A stretch of 64,000 nt of DNA from UBA7867 sp964579205. GTDB taxonomy: Bacteria > Bacillota > Clostridia > Christensenellales > UBA1242. The DNA lies in the NCBI GenBank assembly GCA_964579205.1, contig CAZOFH010000001.1:167717-231716 (forward strand), read 5' to 3'. Below, in pieces: positions 12,001-17,790 of this stretch; positions within the stretch are counted from its first letter, which is position 1, and each line of letters starts with the position of its first letter. A program made the position numbers and the translations under genes. Under the pieces are notes generated by a model. It saw nothing but the letters and a program-made list of their open reading frames with translations, searched no databases and was not told the origin of the DNA.

Positions 12001-12883
12001 CCAACTGATAATTTTGTCTAGTATCGGTAATCTGCGGTATCAGCACCATACGGTTGCCATTAGCCTCAACTGGGTTGATAATTGACTTTACCGCGCCAGT
12101 CACTAGCGCCTCATTTTGATAAAGGGTAATCACCTCTTGCGCATTGATATCGCTATACACCATCACATAGCAGACCGTGCTCAATGCCCCACGAGTAGCC
12201 AACACTTGTACAATCCCTAGGCTCGCATTATTAGCGGCAGATAGCACATTATCTTGGATAGAGACACCATTAGGAATAGATGTACCATAGGCTGCGTTCC
12301 AGCGCGGGTCAGACGGCTCTAATAGGCTAAACTCAGCCTCTGAGGGATAAATCTTGGCTGACTCGCCACCGATAGAGAAGTTTATCAATTCGCTAGTATC
12401 TAGCACAATGCTAGTACCTGCCTTGACACTAGGTTTTTTGGTCGTGTCAAAAACCATCGATTCAGCATCGCGGTACACAGTGACAGTGATTGGGTCACTG
12501 ACGACCGAACCGTGCTCATTGGACACTAGATACATTTTGGTCGTACCTGCGGTAGTAGCGGTCAGGCTGACCACATTCATATCGCCATAATTATTGACAA
12601 TCTGGGCAGTGACTATGCTGGTATCATCAAATCGAAAACTCATCCCACGAGTCATCTCTGCACTAGCCCCCACAAGAGTAGCCTGCAGCGTGGCGGTGAG
12701 AGGCGTATCATCTGGAGCATCGGCATTCCCTCCGAGCCTGAGCGAAATCTCTGTCCTATCCACCTCTATACCTAGCCCTGCGTATTTGTCTCCACACGCG
12801 GATAGCAAAAATCCAGCACACAGCACCATTACGCATATCAGCATAATTGCAAAAGACTTTTTCTCCACAGACTTTAATCTCAT
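1..12883 (-). CDS. Giant surface lipoprotein with Ig-like and GLUG-type repeats (3' end beyond window)
   Basis: A single open frame runs from an ATG at 12883 to the left edge, giving at least 4,294 codons with no stop. An SD-like AGGG lies about 10 bases upstream of the start. Residues 1-30 form a lipoprotein signal peptide: a Lys-rich n-region, a hydrophobic core, and lipobox LSAC with Cys30 as the expected lipidation site, so it should be anchored on the outer face of the membrane. Roughly residues 30-950 read as beta-rich Ig-like (Big-type) segments. From about residue 1200 onward, many copies of the GLUG-type motif (GGLVG, GGFVG and relatives) appear, in clusters near residues 1200-1480 and 2650-2850 and again towards the window edge. 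GLUG repeats are typical of very large adhesin-like or surface proteins. Stalk or adhesin function is inferred; no enzymatic motif was seen. The C-terminus, and any wall anchor there, is not visible. Confidence 0.85.
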   Translation of the reverse strand, partial: MRLKSVEKKSFAIMLICVMVLCAGFLLSACGDKYAGLGIEVDRTEISLRLGGNADAPDDTPLTATLQATLVGASAEMTRGMSFRFDDTSIVTAQIVNNYGDMNVVSLTATTAGTTKMYLVSNEHGSVVSDPITVTVYRDAESMVFDTTKKPSVKAGTSIVLDTSELINFSIGGESAKIYPSEAEFSLLEPSDPRWNAAYGTSIPNGVSIQDNVLSAANNASLGIVQVLATRGALSTVCYVMVYSDINAQEVITLYQNEALVTGAVKSIINPVEANGNRMVLIPQITDTRQNYQLAVTSRDNDVLLVGEPNASGQVSAAVCNSGRTKLDVVANIIDPFTGVIYQSFTKTYDVQIDRIVTEIRVYSDDVSPTAEPVRMTVQDVYVNGVAGKKVHYNVYPDNDEHSGAIADTNIKLAVTRIDGADGEYSSVNGFDDVVVMVDGQEYVWGETIPNDKDIFVSLGQTDLISQNFRLTLLANTMDASLPQVSNHIDFDVAVGVTRIDASSSRILLGVGMSSDFGLTYYDNQNNAMTGAPKFSFSTSDIFTISPKGDYDYSVVANREGDTTIVITAESGARAEIELQVRTVLNSMGIITHSTQGVLSSTMAAEEADALVANTGIAEITITVGSEVDLGYVLNPVTTGSDSFRISSVGTDDPEKHYVSIASAFAGGKLHVSGLNPTGENHVTLTIVFEHYVNSEGIVQKVTSSREVAIKVYKPLSNLYWQGTASQKTITRNVYNANKLNYIDNPKGTITLAVRYDPTASYFANGGEIVWTVDDSTRVIIAETETEGEILVTGNLSVTDTARYYTVNITARVDEYNVTYLLKCVLTIENPVKVDGINLRNYYDDYYGIRLSDLGSRDRTQYEIVPEVTPSDAFNKKLKYVLLTTDKSAEVSSEDAIITLDPDNPNIIRAVEGKSGSCYLRLYPEDALWNRELTFADVPLYKDIYIVVENGDDAPYTIYEPAEFLAIGVSPLAMTKNYILMNSIDLSAYSRSLFPLGGEEPFSGTLRACYDAETDTYSRLSISGLPVVSNAVTVGDNTYLGVFSQITSTAAGGAISNIDFYFDSGSIDFLGSDLSENVYAGLLAGRITGDLNNVFVNYSNYRTNEVVVANMPSSVQNFYFGAVAGDYADGSVSGVYANLSLRLASVPVSTALIVGGVFGQFAGVSFGQNESLMCNVNISATYSANTNAQVWSKIGQILNGQESAEGIGGLVGVTLPYAFTPDGEGATATLQKGTIRSMQVTGIISAAGSTNVGGLVGKNRINLGADNGVSGTPTLYRNLASVRVNGGANVGGFVGANYGTILYGTAEIYDNVKSTEYTDLIWVRGLYRVGGFAGYHANGAYMDYAFAMSYVDRAMQTFGLASGDATKFYGDILGGSQVGGLVGFTAGAISHSFANTQIQQVDITYPEGTTISLDRYTGGFVGVAALDTATINFSFAIGAILSSNTAATAQCGEYVGYYSGGNGAIHQAYAYVDITAQDDKVYNFAAASAAEATVSQCFFVNESTTPMTNGYTYLQMTLNNGDTIIYQQGDAHWGFTQQNATGAKQEWVAWDSTISGVNHNLPILYDKDGKMLYNQITSSITVTPREYTADGATLPTYFAYSDATSGAVLGAVVLLDNITLDSRNQRSIAISDLFNITVAPQNLSPSEWKISVESSDFGIVEVVQPRQNLIDAYLIFKDCGVVTIEFTSLLNANVVARIEINVVGGFEEFSIRDSQGRLMTASDYVMYVKVGREMGYSVHTRFDQKNNQEYITPKGLVYTTMGIDYIRFDGVAFDGYSAYMGANEATIISGVTPSADLVAVSVAPYIELTFGTQTYRNVFASLQKSFDIKVYQGITSVEVYTGVEANMPSGSEVLLGVDVVTDNIATVSLEDVDLSMLAGKLRGDIAIDRFMNLVETKQGKIATQNRFECYLDGVQITDRRAIADIVLGLKRGDSINAYISVDGTTYSSAADIAAIEDYLITDCVRFTFMLSLKGTDRQITQNVVFGLEYTIRDTESGDRYTVNDQVTFIPASITKMELKHFTYGADSMEAGETAGNSISPGTTGILRIDLMPYYAHFDYVTINSSALNGTGAMMLRQMVYKNGLYRYVSNSNEYDGAGNLILRNVTGIDADGNEYFDGRIFVSTLITSGTPEGSGYSITVAPKRNGESSPIFEPQTIRLTTAFAPFATLTMDSSYAGNIVARGSLVNLRLTGTLLNSSLTLSASYYGTEGGSRLTNCAFYDQNIQYNFTSGQRENVNMLIPFYVGLLAQPDNGKIIISVTINSYTNLGGRLNPLVVTCVINVVDYIVDKTYTRGTQTGNFEISVNSYMPLIALFVVNDPRLADFQKYIGFSTDAATAEAERAAFAEGVEALNAIRQQKIKYINALGDGNGGVWWFDDGTGFAQINTIRHYLDFLVVYDETVGQDCYKLRGRDLKTDFALRLSYETTYVYNESKGCYEFVLLDEITEDNRSLMLDDYIRKLEQDFLADLTEQSDEENPYAIDSAEAFRTSMVAGGNYMLTADIELYNWQPIDTAIASLDGNGHIIYLRSFAKSTDATSTNMGLFGTVSEGSVLKNLIVDVSHNLYINLKDIAKVRFGYIAGVNKGIIYNCDIVVTKDKSEWQTIYDNTPRINNDNADEQFGRNIFDKIINNAEEYRGYRSLASTFVMTSKTVNSTAVSSVIGGLVGENASTGSITNCRVGRVDAQSPLGTTHLSSVGGAIYARQGLNLFASGNVGGLVGENSGVISNSYFANGYVVNSLMDIYTANNTSGARTGGLVAVQTNTGRIFGSFARGQLDEDNARSSLGGVIAYGTVGGLVHSNNGVITDSYSNLNLSSASGMGGFAYENLTGARITQSYSLSTVKTQGLINGMFIGVDNEGNLLDSANSVVENCFYLTEEGTIVDSAERAIPLAKESWQDPAGSLFEGFSISLDIDGESTWYMDTARTYLGPQLYLADKVFVSSRTTLGENADYVRGSSINPLLITNMAAWSDKVFNYKDSTHKSSYIKELNIGAAKEPNYEYADAYIMLLADIDFGGAIDSITSKTRFGGHLYGNGHIISGINFTQSVNDMTAPNDFGLFASLNNATVSNLTLSIEQALTSLASHVGVLAGSITDSLVENIVLTGEVTAAKVTGTNMVGALAGFVSGDSSVYNIKSNLSISANAATIQNRPYTYYTDTVRYSANVSYAGGIIGVLDLAKFEDGDNTASPRVRNLGVKNSMYEGITVRNTNIDLSGEIVGGVVGLVGTDSEIYKVYFEVKSDSNAAHIRGRNFTGGIVGENRGAVLNARVSVPLKEQIETDSQILASDSPTKYAGIQTLFVSEGNSNAVGGLVGLNVGGLIRYSYNRVAVVNTKARVAGGLIGLAINAPQTFDTFSTVDPVLGYLRSINTNSANLLSPVSSGVRYNFGSGSMLPESGSLKAGALLQEVYTTAMVNASEVIGGLVGAQLNAPIYTYASTSIQVVGANAYDESNASFVAKVTDSTTLFGSATGYLGLNYVSTPSAGQIIAYVSNLTAGTAAQNIKVTKQVAGGTLSPIGNIAGAQSDTVTTTFISAATSSEDKPFANFDSEIWNLDNDKLEHRFPYHKIGYDSPVKDITNVDEFFEELTHTRSTSHYRIINDLVITGDRWQEFYTTTGRYSLGSDSDAVRGRVEGAVSIIADGKYTTRAANITFTNFNTTQMRYYHSLFGYTNSLKLSNLNFVYEFDFDASVLSNDLNEFALLALSTNATSMTNIGIYLREQIAETNVTKHTLSLDTSGADCGIQNMAIVTARSFNSVFNNVYFDAGISAKNMSLSIPEFSMGALVGTATGTLAIGGVDQGRVAVEYASLQNYQVNVGALVGKASGAVTLSGVVNKTGNIRGTVKVNCGGTQASHIGGVIGLCSNTLNLKNFTSNVDIILNRDNSDSFNSSIDYVGGITGTIVHSNISGACVLGDITITGGNGSLYVGGIAGTYTTPHTFGNRYSGYVTQNSSVYSDIVIGGTRDYTHLYVGGIYGLTTEQITMSGSSTEPVGDSVNVYSGLYSNADIRLNVSASYIYAGGLFGKSTQGIMTPDTSSEGQYNYTQFTRPNVVLRIANSGYVGDLIVQNSMMDGGANYLGGIVGESELLMQDLYSNGAIAYTTQGNGPAYMGGIVGLADNHIFGAVSFSVLNLSRAYDDTQNSFVDPIATVATTLVSEDNKVNILVDKAYCSPQLNGVYNKYGSVLTAAQAFDVTTAQLITANLNNWFYREVEYTIDTETTTLAIVIPEAISSMVDYSIGGEIVPMLVNEYSDLLNGMADGTYPHKTILLASDLSVANTQIAKEFNAVRRIVGNSYSFVLN

Positions 12884-12958
12884 TATTTTTCCCTCGTTAC
12901 TTTATTTTGCGTCAATTTTGAATAAATATTTACATTTTGCCCTAAAATTCACTAAAAA

Positions 12959-12988
12959 ATTATAGCAAATTTTACCGCCAAAAGTCAA
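12959..12988 (-). promoter_or_regulatory. Sigma-A promoter of the giant lipoprotein gene
   Basis: On the - strand TTGACT (12983-12988) and TATAAT (12959-12964) are separated by 18 bases, with an extended -10 TG two bases upstream of the -10. The expected transcript has a leader of about 70 bases before the ATG at 12883. Confidence 0.6.
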
Positions 12989-13076
12989 AAGAAATGCTAT
13001 ATAAAACCAAAAATTTTTTATATTTTCTGCGAAAAAAGATTTTTGTCAAAAAAACTCAAAATTTGCCACAATTTGC

Positions 13077-13105
13077 TTGCTAAAAAATGCCATAAAAGTT
13101 ATACT
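13077..13105 (+). promoter_or_regulatory. Sigma-A promoter of the flavoprotein/aconitase-X operon
   Basis: TTGCTA (13077-13082) and TATACT (13100-13105) are separated by 17 bases. The ATG at 13138 follows a TGGAG ribosome binding site at 13126-13130. The AT-rich stretch 12884-13137 holds only this and the divergent promoter. Confidence 0.55.
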
Positions 13106-13137
13106 TTTATTGTAGAAAATTAAAATGGAGATATGAT

Positions 13138-15390
13138 ATGATTAATGATAAAATACTCTACGAATTGGAAAATGATTTTGGCGACTGGTGGCAAAAGGGC
13201 TACACCACTCCCAAAATGACCAATTCACTCTACCCTTACACTAGTATGTTTAGCCCAATCAACATCAATCGGCTCACTGTCAAGAATAGGCTAGTGATGG
13301 GACCTATGGGTAATATTGATATGGCTGAGGAGACTGGTAGACCTAGTCAAAAGATGATTAGTTACTTCGCGGAGCGCGCACGAGGCGGCGTAGGGCTGAT
13401 TACCTCAGGACTGGTGCCAGTGAGCTACGGCATCGACTCTACTGTCAAAGAGGTCGGTGATTTGAGTTATTTCCCGCGAATTGACCGCACGAGGACAGTT
13501 TTTTCTGGATGGCGCGAAATCGCTAGCGGCGTGCATGCATTCGGCGCTCACTTCTTTATCCAGCTCACCGCGGGGCTCGGTAGAGTGGGCAATCCTCAAT
13601 GTCTGCTCACCCAATTCAAACTACCTGTGAGCGCATCTTGGAACCCAAACTTTTATATTCCGCAAATCCCTTGCAAACGCTTGAGCGGCAGAAAACTAAA
13701 TAAACTGGTCAAAAACTTTGGTCAGGCAGCCGCTGATGCCAAAGCCTGCAATATTGACGGCGTGTACCTGCACGGTCACGAAGGATATCTATTAGAGCAA
13801 CTCACAAACCCAGCATTCAACCGCCGCGTAATGGGCAAATATAGCGACTGGCAAAGATTTGGGATAGATGTAGTAAAGCAAATCCGCAAACGCGTAGGTG
13901 CTGATTACCCTATTATGTATAGGATCGACCTTTCTCTCGCTCTCAACGCCACATATCAAGACAAAATGAACCAAAAACCTTTCAAAAAATTCCGCAAAGA
14001 GCGTACCATTCAGCAAACCTTGGAATATATGGTCAACCTAGTGCGCGCGGGTGTAGATGTATTTGACGTGGATTTGGGATGCTATGACAACTGGTGGCTC
14101 CCTCACCCACCTGCTAGTATGCCTAGCGGATGTTTCCTCGAAATCGCCAAGATTGTCAAGGATTATTTTAGAGCAAATCAAATTATGTCCAATGCAAACC
14201 AGCCCGTACCTATCGTCGGCGTAGGCAAACTCGGGTACCCTGACCTAGCCGAGCAGGCTCTACGCGATGAAAAGTGCGATATGATAATGCTCGCCCGTCC
14301 TCTACTCGCCGACCCTGAGTGGCCAAACAAAGCCTTTAGAGGAGAATGTGAAAAAATCCGCCCTTGCATCGGCTGTCACGAGGGCTGCATCCGCGAATTC
14401 GTCGAGGGTGGGCATCCACAATGTGCTGTCAACCCACGCGCCGCATTTGAAGAGGTATTTTCTCGCGAATTGCCCAAAGCGCCTGACCAAAAGCATGTGG
14501 CTGTCATCGGAGCAGGTCCCGCAGGTATTGTTGCCTGCAAGTGTTTATTAGAGCGCGGGCATAGAGTAGAACTATACGAGGCTACCGACCACATCGGCGG
14601 CAACCTAATACCTGCTAGCGTGCCAGCATTCAAGTACGAGGTCAAGAATTATGTAGATTACCTCAATGACGTAGTCGAGGACCTCAAAAAGTACTCAGAC
14701 TTTACTCTCAAACTCAACCGCCGCGCGGATACTCCTTATCTCAAGGGTAGATTTGACGCCGTGGTGGTAGCGACTGGGAGCAAGATAAATATTCCGCAAA
14801 TCAAAGGCTCTGAGCAATCTCACGTAGTTACCGTTACCGAAGCGCTAAACAACCCAGAGTTAGTCAAAAAGGCAAAAGAAATCGTCATCTTGGGCGGAGG
14901 CGATTCGGGCTGTGAATGCGCCTACTGGGCGTCTATCGAACTAGGCAAAAAGGTCACTATTATCGAGCAAAAAGCGACTCTGATGACAGACAGTTGTACC
15001 GCAAACCGCGGACACATACTGCACTACCTAGACAAGGCAGGGGTCGTCACTCACAACCTCAGCACGCTGAGCGAAATCAAAGACAAGAGCGTACTAATAA
15101 GCAAAAACGCACACAGTTCTGTCCCTGACCCATACAACACTTGGCAACCTGTGCTACCTGAAAACATCTCCAACCCACTCGCTCCCAAAATTCAGACCAA
15201 AATGCAAGAATTGGAGATACCTGCCGACCTAGTAATCGTCGCTATAGGCACCAAACCACAGAACGAACTATATTTTGACCTAGTAAAGCAAAACGCTGTC
15301 GACCAAGTCGTATTTGTCGGAGATGCAATCCGTCCCGGCAAGGTATTCAACGCCGTAAAAGGCGCTTATCGTAGATGTCGAGAAATATAA
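13138..15390 (+). CDS. Old-yellow-enzyme-family NADH:flavin oxidoreductase with Fe-S cluster and FAD/NAD domain
   Basis: The 750-residue protein has the architecture of 2,4-dienoyl-CoA reductase (FadH), 2-enoate reductase and BaiCD/BaiH. An FMN-binding TIM barrel spans about residues 38-400. A four-cysteine [4Fe-4S] motif lies near 409-428, spaced C-x2-C-x3-C-x11-C. The first FAD dinucleotide fold (GAGPAG) is near 458, and a second NAD(P) fold (GGGDSG) is near 586. In this family, electrons pass from NAD(P)H through FAD and Fe-S to FMN, which reduces an activated C=C bond. It is about 80 residues longer than typical FadH, partly from a 35-residue N-terminal extension. The start is ATG 13138 with TGGAG seven bases upstream. 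It lies 13 bases before the aconitase-X genes and is probably co-transcribed, suggesting that it acts on an unsaturated acid made by them. The substrate is not known. Confidence 0.85.
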   Translation: MINDKILYELENDFGDWWQKGYTTPKMTNSLYPYTSMFSPININRLTVKNRLVMGPMGNIDMAEETGRPSQKMISYFAERARGGVGLITSGLVPVSYGIDSTVKEVGDLSYFPRIDRTRTVFSGWREIASGVHAFGAHFFIQLTAGLGRVGNPQCLLTQFKLPVSASWNPNFYIPQIPCKRLSGRKLNKLVKNFGQAAADAKACNIDGVYLHGHEGYLLEQLTNPAFNRRVMGKYSDWQRFGIDVVKQIRKRVGADYPIMYRIDLSLALNATYQDKMNQKPFKKFRKERTIQQTLEYMVNLVRAGVDVFDVDLGCYDNWWLPHPPASMPSGCFLEIAKIVKDYFRANQIMSNANQPVPIVGVGKLGYPDLAEQALRDEKCDMIMLARPLLADPEWPNKAFRGECEKIRPCIGCHEGCIREFVEGGHPQCAVNPRAAFEEVFSRELPKAPDQKHVAVIGAGPAGIVACKCLLERGHRVELYEATDHIGGNLIPASVPAFKYEVKNYVDYLNDVVEDLKKYSDFTLKLNRRADTPYLKGRFDAVVVATGSKINIPQIKGSEQSHVVTVTEALNNPELVKKAKEIVILGGGDSGCECAYWASIELGKKVTIIEQKATLMTDSCTANRGHILHYLDKAGVVTHNLSTLSEIKDKSVLISKNAHSSVPDPYNTWQPVLPENISNPLAPKIQTKMQELEIPADLVIVAIGTKPQNELYFDLVKQNAVDQVVFVGDAIRPGKVFNAVKGAYRRCREI

Positions 15391-15403
15391 AAAGGAGAAA
15401 ATA

Positions 15404-16693
15404 ATGGAACACAATATGACTTTGACACCGCAAGAAGAGGCAATACTCAATGGCTCGCAAGGTGAAGTTTTGGCAAAAATGATGCAGACGCTGGTAAAAA
15501 TCGGAGAGATTTTCGGCGCAAAAAGAATGGTAGCAGTAACTCACGAGGGACATATCGTCACCTCGATGGGTATCCCCTTGCTCAAGCCACTTTATCGCAC
15601 AATGCAGCAAATCATCGACGCTGGCATTACGGCAAAATGGAAATTTAGCGCTGACCCACGCCCTATCGACTACAAAAATGTAAAGTGTAACATTCTAGAT
15701 AAAATCGTATTTAGCAAGGTAATGTATGGCAAACAAGCAGAATATGAGGAGCAACTCAAAAAAGTCGGTCTCATTTCCCCTGACGCTTTTAGTTGTGCAT
15801 GCTATCACAAAGAAATGGGCAATATACCCAAGTTTGGCGACATCCTCTCTTGGGCTGAGAGTAGCGCTGTGGTATACGCAAACTCTGTCTTGGGCGCTAG
15901 GTGCAACCGTAATAGTGGGATGATCGACCTTTTTGGATGCATACTAGGCGTAGTGCCAGAATTCGGCTTACTACTGGATGAAAACAGGCAGGCAAATTGG
16001 GTAATCAAAATCGAGACTACCCAAATTCCTGAGGCGCAAATCTTGGGTAGCGCTATCGGACTAGCAGTCGGCGACGGTGTGCCATACATTATAGGGCTAG
16101 ACAAGTATTTGGGCAAAATGCTCAATGACCAAGCCACCTCTTACCTCAAGGATATGGGTGCTGCGAGCGCTAGTAATGGTGCAGTTGGATTGTATCACGT
16201 AGAAAACCTCACACCTGAGGCAAAGCAGAGCGGTACCAAATTAATCCGCAAGGATGCGCAGACTCTGGTGATTGACGATGATTACCTGCAGAAAACTTAT
16301 GATTCCTACCCTATCCTTTGGGAGGACAAGGATGCAAAGCCAAAAATGTGCTTTATCGGATGCCCTCACCTCTCTATGGAGCAACTCAACGACTGGACAA
16401 ACAAGATTTTTGACCAACTAATCAAAAACGGACACACCAAGGTAGCGTGCCGTACCATATTGACTACCTCGCCTCAAATTGCGCAAGAATTCAGCAAAAC
16501 TACCAATTACCTAAAACTTATGGCGACAGGGGCAAAGTTGTCTAGCATTTGTCCATTGATGTATCTCAATAACCCGCTCACGCACAAACGCCCTATCATC
16601 ACCTGCTCAAACAAATTGCGCACATACACTAGAGCGAGATTTTATTCCGAAGAGGAATTGCTCAATATAATTACTCACAAGGAGGAAAAATAA
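15404..16693 (+). CDS. Aconitase X catalytic (large) subunit
   Basis: This 429-residue protein matches the AcnX large domain (DUF521 family). It has the family's signature segment around residues 150-172 (SSAVVYANSVLGAR followed by CNRNSG) and a GCPHLS segment near 319, whose Cys is expected to bind the Fe-S cluster. Characterised AcnX enzymes dehydrate cis-3-hydroxy-L-proline (bacteria) or mevalonate 5-phosphate (archaea). The usual Thr of the GARTNR motif is Cys here. The start ATG 15404 has AAAGGAG upstream. The stop overlaps the ATG of the small subunit (TAATG), a sign of translational coupling. Subunits are separate here, whereas some bacteria fuse them. Which hydroxy acid is the substrate cannot be read from the sequence. 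Confidence 0.85.
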   Translation: MEHNMTLTPQEEAILNGSQGEVLAKMMQTLVKIGEIFGAKRMVAVTHEGHIVTSMGIPLLKPLYRTMQQIIDAGITAKWKFSADPRPIDYKNVKCNILDKIVFSKVMYGKQAEYEEQLKKVGLISPDAFSCACYHKEMGNIPKFGDILSWAESSAVVYANSVLGARCNRNSGMIDLFGCILGVVPEFGLLLDENRQANWVIKIETTQIPEAQILGSAIGLAVGDGVPYIIGLDKYLGKMLNDQATSYLKDMGAASASNGAVGLYHVENLTPEAKQSGTKLIRKDAQTLVIDDDYLQKTYDSYPILWEDKDAKPKMCFIGCPHLSMEQLNDWTNKIFDQLIKNGHTKVACRTILTTSPQIAQEFSKTTNYLKLMATGAKLSSICPLMYLNNPLTHKRPIITCSNKLRTYTRARFYSEEELLNIITHKEEK

Positions 16694-17142
16694 TGGCAAA
16701 CAAGACTTTTTCTGGCAGAGTGATTTGCTCAGGAGAACTGGAGGGCGAAGCGCTCGTCTCTCACTCTGGGCTAAACACCCTAGCGACTTTTCAAAAAAGC
16801 GCTCTCAAAAACGCAAAACAAATCATAGGTAGCGACCAAAATAACCCCGACCTATATAATAAAGTCATCACTGGCAAAATCTTATGTCTCCCGAATACTA
16901 TTGGCTCGACTACTGGCGGTATGGTATTGCAGACAGTTTGCTCAATGGGTATCGCCCCAGCAGCAATGCTCTTTGCCAATACTATCGACTCTCTAGCAGC
17001 CAGCGGTGTGATTTTGGCAAAATTTTGGGAGGATAGCCCTATCATCGCCATAGACAACCTAGGTAATGAGTTTCTCGAATATGTCAAATCTGGCGACAAA
17101 ATTAAAATCAGTGCGGACGGCACAGTCTGTGTGATGAGATAA
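16693..17142 (+). CDS. Aconitase X swivel (small) subunit
   Basis: A 149-residue protein of the DUF126 / AcnX small-domain family. It shows a GKILCLPNTIGSTTGG segment near residues 56-71, corresponding to the family's Gly-Ser-rich active-site loop, followed by APAAMLF and a SGVILAKF segment. It should assemble with the preceding large subunit to form the complete dehydratase. Its ATG overlaps the upstream stop by one base. A GGAGG ribosome binding site sits inside the end of the large-subunit gene. It is the last gene of the operon; a new strong promoter starts immediately after it. Confidence 0.85.
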   Translation: MANKTFSGRVICSGELEGEALVSHSGLNTLATFQKSALKNAKQIIGSDQNNPDLYNKVITGKILCLPNTIGSTTGGMVLQTVCSMGIAPAAMLFANTIDSLAASGVILAKFWEDSPIIAIDNLGNEFLEYVKSGDKIKISADGTVCVMR

Positions 17143-17157
17143 TTTTGATTTACCCTA

Positions 17158-17186
17158 TTTACATTTTTGATTTTTTGTGATACAAT
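17158..17186 (+). promoter_or_regulatory. Extended -10 sigma-A promoter
   Basis: TTTACA (17158-17163), a 17-base spacer and TACAAT (17181-17186), with TG at 17178-17179 as extended -10. It drives the PH-like gene starting at 17214. Confidence 0.6.
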
Positions 17187-17213
17187 TTGCAAAATAGATT
17201 TTAGGAGGAGTTT

Positions 17214-17603
17214 ATGTCTTACGCATCAGACAAGTACGGCAAAGATGTCAAGGAATTGTGGCACGACCGCAAGCGTTGGTGTGGTATGCCCCTGTCTTTT
17301 ACTAGATACAGCATTATCCAAAAGCCTGGCAAGTGGTGCAAATTGATCGTCGACCGCGGTTTCTTCACTAGCAAAATCGACGAGGTCAACGTATTCCGTG
17401 TCGATGATACTTCTATTTTTGAGTCTTTTACCAACAAGTTTTGGGGTACCGGCACGCTCAAAGTTTATTGCAAGGATGCCTCTGACGATGTGGTCAACTT
17501 GGTGAGAATTCGCAACCCTAGCCAAGTGCGCAACCTTATCAATGAGCTGATAGAAGAAGACCGCAAATCACGCGATGTCAAGTACGGCGAAATGCAAATG
17601 TAA
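17214..17603 (+). CDS. Small cytoplasmic protein, possible bacterial PH-like domain
   Basis: A 129-residue protein without signal peptide or membrane helix. It has a strong AGGAGGAG ribosome binding site at 17203-17210 and its own promoter and terminator, so it forms a monocistronic unit. The central region alternates beta strands (WCKLIVDRGFF, EVNVFRVDD, GTGTLKVYCKD) and is followed by a long C-terminal helix (residues about 103-122). This pattern, with the strand motif GTGTLKV, resembles bacterial PH domains (bPH/DUF304 type), which usually sit on membrane proteins. The assignment rests on fold impression only. Unlike its surface-protein neighbours it carries no export signal. Function is unknown. 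Confidence 0.6.
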   Translation: MSYASDKYGKDVKELWHDRKRWCGMPLSFTRYSIIQKPGKWCKLIVDRGFFTSKIDEVNVFRVDDTSIFESFTNKFWGTGTLKVYCKDASDDVVNLVRIRNPSQVRNLINELIEEDRKSRDVKYGEMQM

Positions 17604-17615
17604 TATTATTACAAT

Positions 17616-17644
17616 CCCCTTTTCTGCATAGAAAAGGGTTTTTT
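17616..17644 (+). terminator. Intrinsic terminator
   Basis: CCCTTTTC (17617-17624) pairs with GAAAAGGG (17631-17638) across a six-base loop and is followed by six Ts. Confidence 0.85.
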
Positions 17645-17728
17645 ATGCAGAAAATACTCTGATTTTGTGAATATTATGCAAAATTTTGCAATTTTATGCG
17701 AAAATACTTATATTTTCAAAAATTAGTA

Positions 17729-17757
17729 TTGACAACTAGCCCCTTTTGTGATATAAT
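17729..17757 (+). promoter_or_regulatory. Perfect-consensus sigma-A promoter with extended -10
   Basis: TTGACA (17729-17734), exactly 17 bases, then TATAAT (17752-17757), preceded by TG at 17749-17750. Every position matches consensus, which is rare in natural promoters. It drives the unknown membrane protein at 17791. Confidence 0.8.
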
Positions 17758-17790
17758 ACAGGTATAAATAAAGATATGGGAGAGATTATT

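Noticed and set aside
1..12965. Many + strand open frames of 60-120 codons across the first 13 kb
   Set aside because: They are antisense shadows of the long - strand lipoprotein frame, lack ribosome binding sites and show no family features.
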